This document shows, one piece after another, positions 6,704-9,121 of a stretch of DNA of 9,121 bases. The DNA is from Bacteroidota bacterium. GTDB lineage: Bacteria; Bacteroidota; Bacteroidia; Bacteroidales; Marinifilaceae. Each line of letters begins with the position of its first letter. Position 1 is the first letter of the stretch. The stretch lies in the NCBI GenBank assembly GCA_023400335.1, contig JAEXFF010000185.1, forward strand, positions 1 to 9,121, in the 5' to 3' direction. A model generated the notes under the pieces. The model made no database searches. It was not told where the DNA came from and saw only the letters and a program-made list of their open reading frames with translations. Position numbers and translations under genes: made by a program.

Positions 6704-6714
6704 TATTATATTTG
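6683..6714 (+). promoter_or_regulatory. consensus rightward promoter with no evident gene behind it
   Basis: TTTG at 6683-6686 and TATATTTG at 6707-6714 match the Bacteroides -33 and -7 elements exactly, with a 20-base spacer. This is the best full promoter match in the window. Transcription would start near 6720 and run right, toward trxB 460 bases away, with no convincing coding frame in between. Confidence 0.5.
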
Positions 6715-6729
6715 TAAATTGCTTATATA

Positions 6730-6761
6730 CAAATATAGTTATAAACAGTTATATTTTCAAT
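6730..6761 (-). promoter_or_regulatory. leftward promoter of the XRE regulator gene
   Basis: Read on the minus strand, TATATTTG (6737-6730) is an exact -7 box, with ATTG (6761-6758) 20 bases upstream as a near-match to the -33 TTTG. It would give a leader of about 90 bases that includes the 30-bp palindrome. Its -7 box is the mirror image of the rightward one: TATATTTGTA (6707-6716) and its reverse complement (6728-6737) are perfect arms with an 11-base spacer. Confidence 0.45.
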
Positions 6762-7139
6762 AACTGGAGGGATTTCAATTGCATAATTAATATCAACTGT
6801 TTGATTTATAATTTTTTTGAAAATTTTTTTTTATTTATCATAATAGATTTGGCAGGCAATTAGAGGTTGTATTCTCTCTTAATTTATGTATTTTAAATCG
6901 TATTTAATCTTTTTATAAATATTCTTTTCTAATCCAAAATTGGATGATTTGTAAAGTGTTTTTCCAGAATTTTATTTCATTTTTCTGTCTTTCTCTTTTC
7001 TTTTTCATTTTCTTTGGATATTTCGCATTGTTTTCATATTTTAGGGGAAAAGCGGGGGAAGGAGTACGGCTTTTCACTTTTTAACTTTTTTTTAAAAGGT
7101 ATACCGGAAAAGAAAAATGGGATTCAGATTTTAAATTAA

Positions 7140-7147
7140 TAGTTTTG
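7140..7147 (+). promoter_or_regulatory. -7 promoter box of trxB
   Basis: TAGTTTTG matches TAnnTTTG exactly and ends 35 bases before the trxB ATG, giving a leader of about 30 bases. No TTTG lies at the expected -33 distance, so activity may be modest or depend on an activator. Confidence 0.45.
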
Positions 7148-7182
7148 TATGACTGAAATAACAAATCATAAATAAAAGAAAT

Positions 7183-8151
7183 ATGTCACTAGAAAATCCG
7201 ATAGAAGAGGTTAAATGTTTGATCATAGGTTCTGGTCCGGCAGGCTATACAGCTGCCATATATGCTGCCCGTGCGAATTTGAAACCTGTATTGTATACGG
7301 GAATACAAATGGGGGGGCAACTGACGACGACGACTGAAGTGGAGAATTTTCCTGGGTACCCGGAAGGGATTACGGGGCCGGTAATGATGGAGGATATGCG
7401 TCGGCAGGCAGAACGTTTCGGAACGGATATACGTTTCGGAGTGGTGGATGAAGTTGATTTTTCAGCCCCTCCTTACCGGATAGTGGTCGATGGTGAAAAG
7501 CAGTTGTTGGTAGAAGCGGTCATCATAGCTACCGGTGCTACAGCTAAATACCTTGGAATTCCTGCTGAAGAGCGTTTCAAAGGGGTAGGTGTCAGTGCTT
7601 GTGCAACCTGTGACGGATTTTTTTACAAAGGAAAGGACGTCGCTGTAGTGGGCGGGGGAGATACGGCTTGTGAAGAAGCTACTTATTTAGCCGGTATATG
7701 CAGGAAAGTCTATATGATTGTCCGGAAAAATTACCTGAGGGCTTCCAAAGCCATGCAGCAAAGAGTCAGTAAAACCCCCAATATTGAAATATTATACGAG
7801 CATAATACCAGAGATTTGTATGGAACAGATATGGGATTGGAAGGGGCTCGGTTGATTTACAAAATGGGTACTCCGGAAGAAAAAGAACATGATATAAAGA
7901 TTGATGGTTTTTTCCTGGCTATCGGACATACTCCAAATACCGGAATATTCAAAAAATATATACATACGGACGAGCAGGGATATATACTGACAGAAGGAAA
8001 AACTTCTAAAACCAATGTCCCGGGAGTATTTGCAGCCGGCGATGTCATGGACCCCGAATACCGTCAGGGGATAACTTCTGCCGGAGCAGGTTGCCGGGCT
8101 GCCATAGATGCGGAGAGATATCTGGCTGATTTGGAAATTAAAAACTTATAA
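7183..8151 (+). CDS. trxB: thioredoxin-disulfide reductase
   Basis: This is a complete 322-residue, low-molecular-weight thioredoxin reductase, a cytosolic FAD enzyme that passes electrons from NADPH to thioredoxin. All key motifs are visible: the FAD-binding G-S-G-P-A-G (16-21), M-G-G-Q-L (43-47), the substrate-facing A-T-G-A-T (116-120), the redox-active C-A-T-C (C140 and C143), the second nucleotide-binding motif G-G-G-D-T-A (157-162), and the C-terminal FAD motif F-A-A-G-D-V (283-288). Where E. coli has H-R-R-x-x-x-R for the NADPH 2'-phosphate, this protein has V-R-K-N-Y-L-R (180-186), keeping basic residues but replacing the His with Val; NADPH is still the likely donor. The start at ATG 7183 fits family length. 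It appears monocistronic, with a -7 box upstream and a terminator downstream. No thioredoxin gene adjoins it. Confidence 0.97.
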   Translation: MSLENPIEEVKCLIIGSGPAGYTAAIYAARANLKPVLYTGIQMGGQLTTTTEVENFPGYPEGITGPVMMEDMRRQAERFGTDIRFGVVDEVDFSAPPYRIVVDGEKQLLVEAVIIATGATAKYLGIPAEERFKGVGVSACATCDGFFYKGKDVAVVGGGDTACEEATYLAGICRKVYMIVRKNYLRASKAMQQRVSKTPNIEILYEHNTRDLYGTDMGLEGARLIYKMGTPEEKEHDIKIDGFFLAIGHTPNTGIFKKYIHTDEQGYILTEGKTSKTNVPGVFAAGDVMDPEYRQGITSAGAGCRAAIDAERYLADLEIKNL

Positions 8152-8192
8152 ACGGTTGTAGCAGCATATTTACAAACGAATTTACAGAAAAG

Positions 8193-8217
8193 AAAAGATC
8201 CTTACCGGATCTTTTTT
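8193..8217 (+). terminator. Rho-independent terminator after trxB
   Basis: AAAAGATCC (8193-8201) pairs perfectly with GGATCTTTT (8207-8215) around a five-base loop (TTACC), and the T run continues to 8217. It lies 41 bases after the trxB stop and supports a single-gene trxB transcript. Confidence 0.85.
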
Positions 8218-8495
8218 ATCTTACCGATCAAATTATAAAAATAATATAAATATTATTTATTTTTACTAATTAATATAAAGCGAATACGGCATATATTTGA
8301 TTTTTAGTTATTAATAATGGATATAAATAATCTGGCTAACTCGTTTATTCTGACGAATAAAAAGAAAGGAAGGGGGAAATCTTAGTGAACAAATCAGAAC
8401 AAAAACTTTAAAAAAGTAAAAAGTAGGCGGAAGAATAGGGAAAAGTAGGGCCGGAATTGGAAGAGAAGTGCATTTTTTTAATATAATTATTTCTT

Positions 8496-8503
8496 TAGAT
8501 TTG
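8496..8503 (+). promoter_or_regulatory. possible -7 promoter box of the lipoprotein gene
   Basis: TAGATTTG matches TAnnTTTG. The -33 position has only T-rich sequence (8472-8479) without TTTG. If used, the lipoprotein mRNA would have a long purine-rich leader of about 190 bases. No exact box lies nearer the ATG; the closest TTTG-ending sequence, ATTATTTG (8671-8678), deviates in the first two bases. Confidence 0.3.
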
Positions 8504-8699
8504 TGAAGAGGATAGAATCAAGGGCAGAAATAGTTACTAATTATAATATTCCGGCTGAAATTTCTAATAAAAAGAAAATCAGAAGGGAGTTGTTAATAAA
8601 AAATCAGAAGAGAGGAAAGGATTGTTTCCAAGGGATTTTAGAAAAAAGGTAAAACTTAATCTTTTTATAAATTATTTGTCTAATTAAAACCTAACCGTT

Positions 8700-9121
8700 A
8701 TGAAAAAATTGTACGTAATTTTTATTTTACTTTTCGCTTTTATTGCCTGCGAGGACGATGATAAAGATACTCCTTTGTTTATACAACTTACTAGTGAAGA
8801 CGGGTCGGTGGAGATTGGTCCGGACGGAACTTCTGCTTCTTTTACCATTGCTGCTGCGGGGGGATCGGTTGTATTCAGGTTAAATACCAATATTGTTGAA
8901 GGAATTACGGTTTATTCGGATGGGAATGCATGGTGTCAGGCTTCTCTTTCCGGGGATATTTTTACCGTCACTGTAAATGCGCTGATCGGGGAAGAAGAGC
9001 GGAGTTGTAAAATGCAAATTATGTATAAAGGGGAAATAAAGGCTACGATTTCGGTTACACAGACCGTAGCAGCCCGCTTGACTTTGAGCCGGGAGGAGGT
9101 TCGGTTTTCCGATATGGGCGG
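8700..9121 (+). CDS. BACON-like surface lipoprotein (5' end only)
   Basis: The frame opens at ATG 8700 and runs off the window end; 140 codons are visible without a stop. Residues 1-17 are a lipoprotein signal peptide: M-K-K, a hydrophobic core, and a lipobox-like F-I-A-C with Cys17 as the lipidation site. The next residues, E-D-D-D-K-D, resemble the acidic signal that sends Bacteroidetes lipoproteins to the cell surface. Residues about 26-123 are beta-rich and end in A-T-I-S-V-T-Q-T-V, the usual closing strand of a BACON (immunoglobulin-like) domain. A second repeat appears to start at A-R-L-T-L-S-R-E-E-V-R-F-S (about 125-137). BACON domains occur in surface glycan-binding proteins, glycosidases and proteases, usually as spacers or binding modules. 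The activity would be decided by the missing C-terminal part. It is separated from trxB by a terminator and a long gap. Confidence 0.8.
   Translation, partial: MKKLYVIFILLFAFIACEDDDKDTPLFIQLTSEDGSVEIGPDGTSASFTIAAAGGSVVFRLNTNIVEGITVYSDGNAWCQASLSGDIFTVTVNALIGEEERSCKMQIMYKGEIKATISVTQTVAARLTLSREEVRFSDMG

Larger units (their letters stand above)
6630..7182. other. 553-base AT-rich control and spacer region before trxB
   Basis: The left part (6674-6761) holds the regulator's palindrome and two divergent promoters. A GGAGG at 6766-6770 has no usable frame after it. From about 6800 the top strand is very T-rich, including a polypyrimidine run at about 6971-7015. A small palindrome ATCCAA-AA-TTGGAT lies at 6932-6945. 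A GAAAAGC/GCTTTTC hairpin (7047-7053 and 7069-7075), followed by T runs to 7093, could be a weak terminator. The longest rightward ATG frame I noted (6944-7084, 46 codons) is Phe-rich, as expected for T-rich DNA, and is not called as a gene. The trxB -7 box is at 7140-7147. Confidence 0.6.
8152..8699. other. 548-base intergenic region, AT-rich then purine-rich, no gene seen
   Basis: After the trxB terminator comes an all-A/T palindrome (AAATAATAT-AA-ATATTATTT, 8239-8258). From about 8355 to 8650 the top strand is markedly purine-rich and carries imperfect short repeats: AATAAAAAGAAA twice (8357-8368 and 8567-8578), AAATCAGAA three times (8391, 8577 and 8601), and AAAAGTAGG twice (8419-8427 and 8441-8449). 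A -7-like box lies at 8496-8503. Stops are frequent in all rightward frames that I read, and no tRNA or other RNA gene is recognisable. The last 190 bases are probably the leader of the lipoprotein gene. Confidence 0.55.

Noticed and set aside
6944..7084. 46-codon Phe-rich frame as a small membrane-peptide gene
   Set aside because: The Phe-rich hydrophobic composition is what random T-rich DNA gives, and there is no Shine-Dalgarno or known match; it is kept only as part of a finding.
8355..8616. Possible CRISPR array from the recurring AATAAAAAGAAA and AAATCAGAA words
   Set aside because: The repeats are short, imperfect and unevenly spaced, with no constant repeat or spacer length and no cas gene in the window.
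8684..8890. 68-codon open frame on the minus strand
   Set aside because: It is antisense to the lipoprotein gene, whose signal peptide and BACON features are clear on the plus strand.

Overview
The window looks like ordinary chromosome from a member of the Bacteroidota, most likely the order Bacteroidales; the genus cannot be fixed from this sequence. The evidence is as follows. The DNA is AT-rich. Several genes lie behind the Bacteroides-type -7 box TAnnTTTG and lack strong Shine-Dalgarno sites. One protein is a methyltransferase with a THUMP-like C-terminal domain, a family typical of Bacteroidetes. The last gene is a BACON-type lipoprotein whose lipidated Cys is followed by an acidic surface-export-like signal (C-E-D-D-D-K-D).

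Layout from left to right. Positions 2-433 hold the 3' end of a 5'-nucleotidase C-terminal-domain gene (+). A 348-base gap follows, with a 77-base nested inverted repeat and a smaller inverted repeat. A SPASM-like radical SAM enzyme (782-2284, +) converges on the methyltransferase (2281-3468, -), and their stop codons overlap by 4 bases. Upstream of the methyltransferase on the same strand is a NhaD-type Na+/H+ antiporter (3570-4985, -). Divergent from nhaD are a small secreted protein (5110-5502, +) and a two-TM-helix membrane protein (5626-6156, +), both of unknown function. A perfect 18-bp hairpin at 6172-6211 separates the latter from a convergent XRE-family regulator (6249-6629, -).

The 553 bases between the regulator and trxB hold two divergent promoters. 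Their -7 boxes are the arms of one inverted repeat, and beside them is a 30-bp operator-like palindrome. A T-rich stretch with no convincing gene follows. Thioredoxin reductase trxB (7183-8151, +) has its own -7 box and a clear terminator. A 548-base, partly purine-rich gap then leads to the 5' part of the BACON-like lipoprotein (8700 to the window end, +).

Most genes appear to be independent housekeeping or accessory units: redox, Na+/pH homeostasis, RNA modification and surface binding. They do not form one multi-gene system. I found no CRISPR array, tRNA, rRNA, insertion sequence or defence island. The least ordinary part is the XRE regulator's control region, which drives a consensus promoter into a stretch with no recognised gene.
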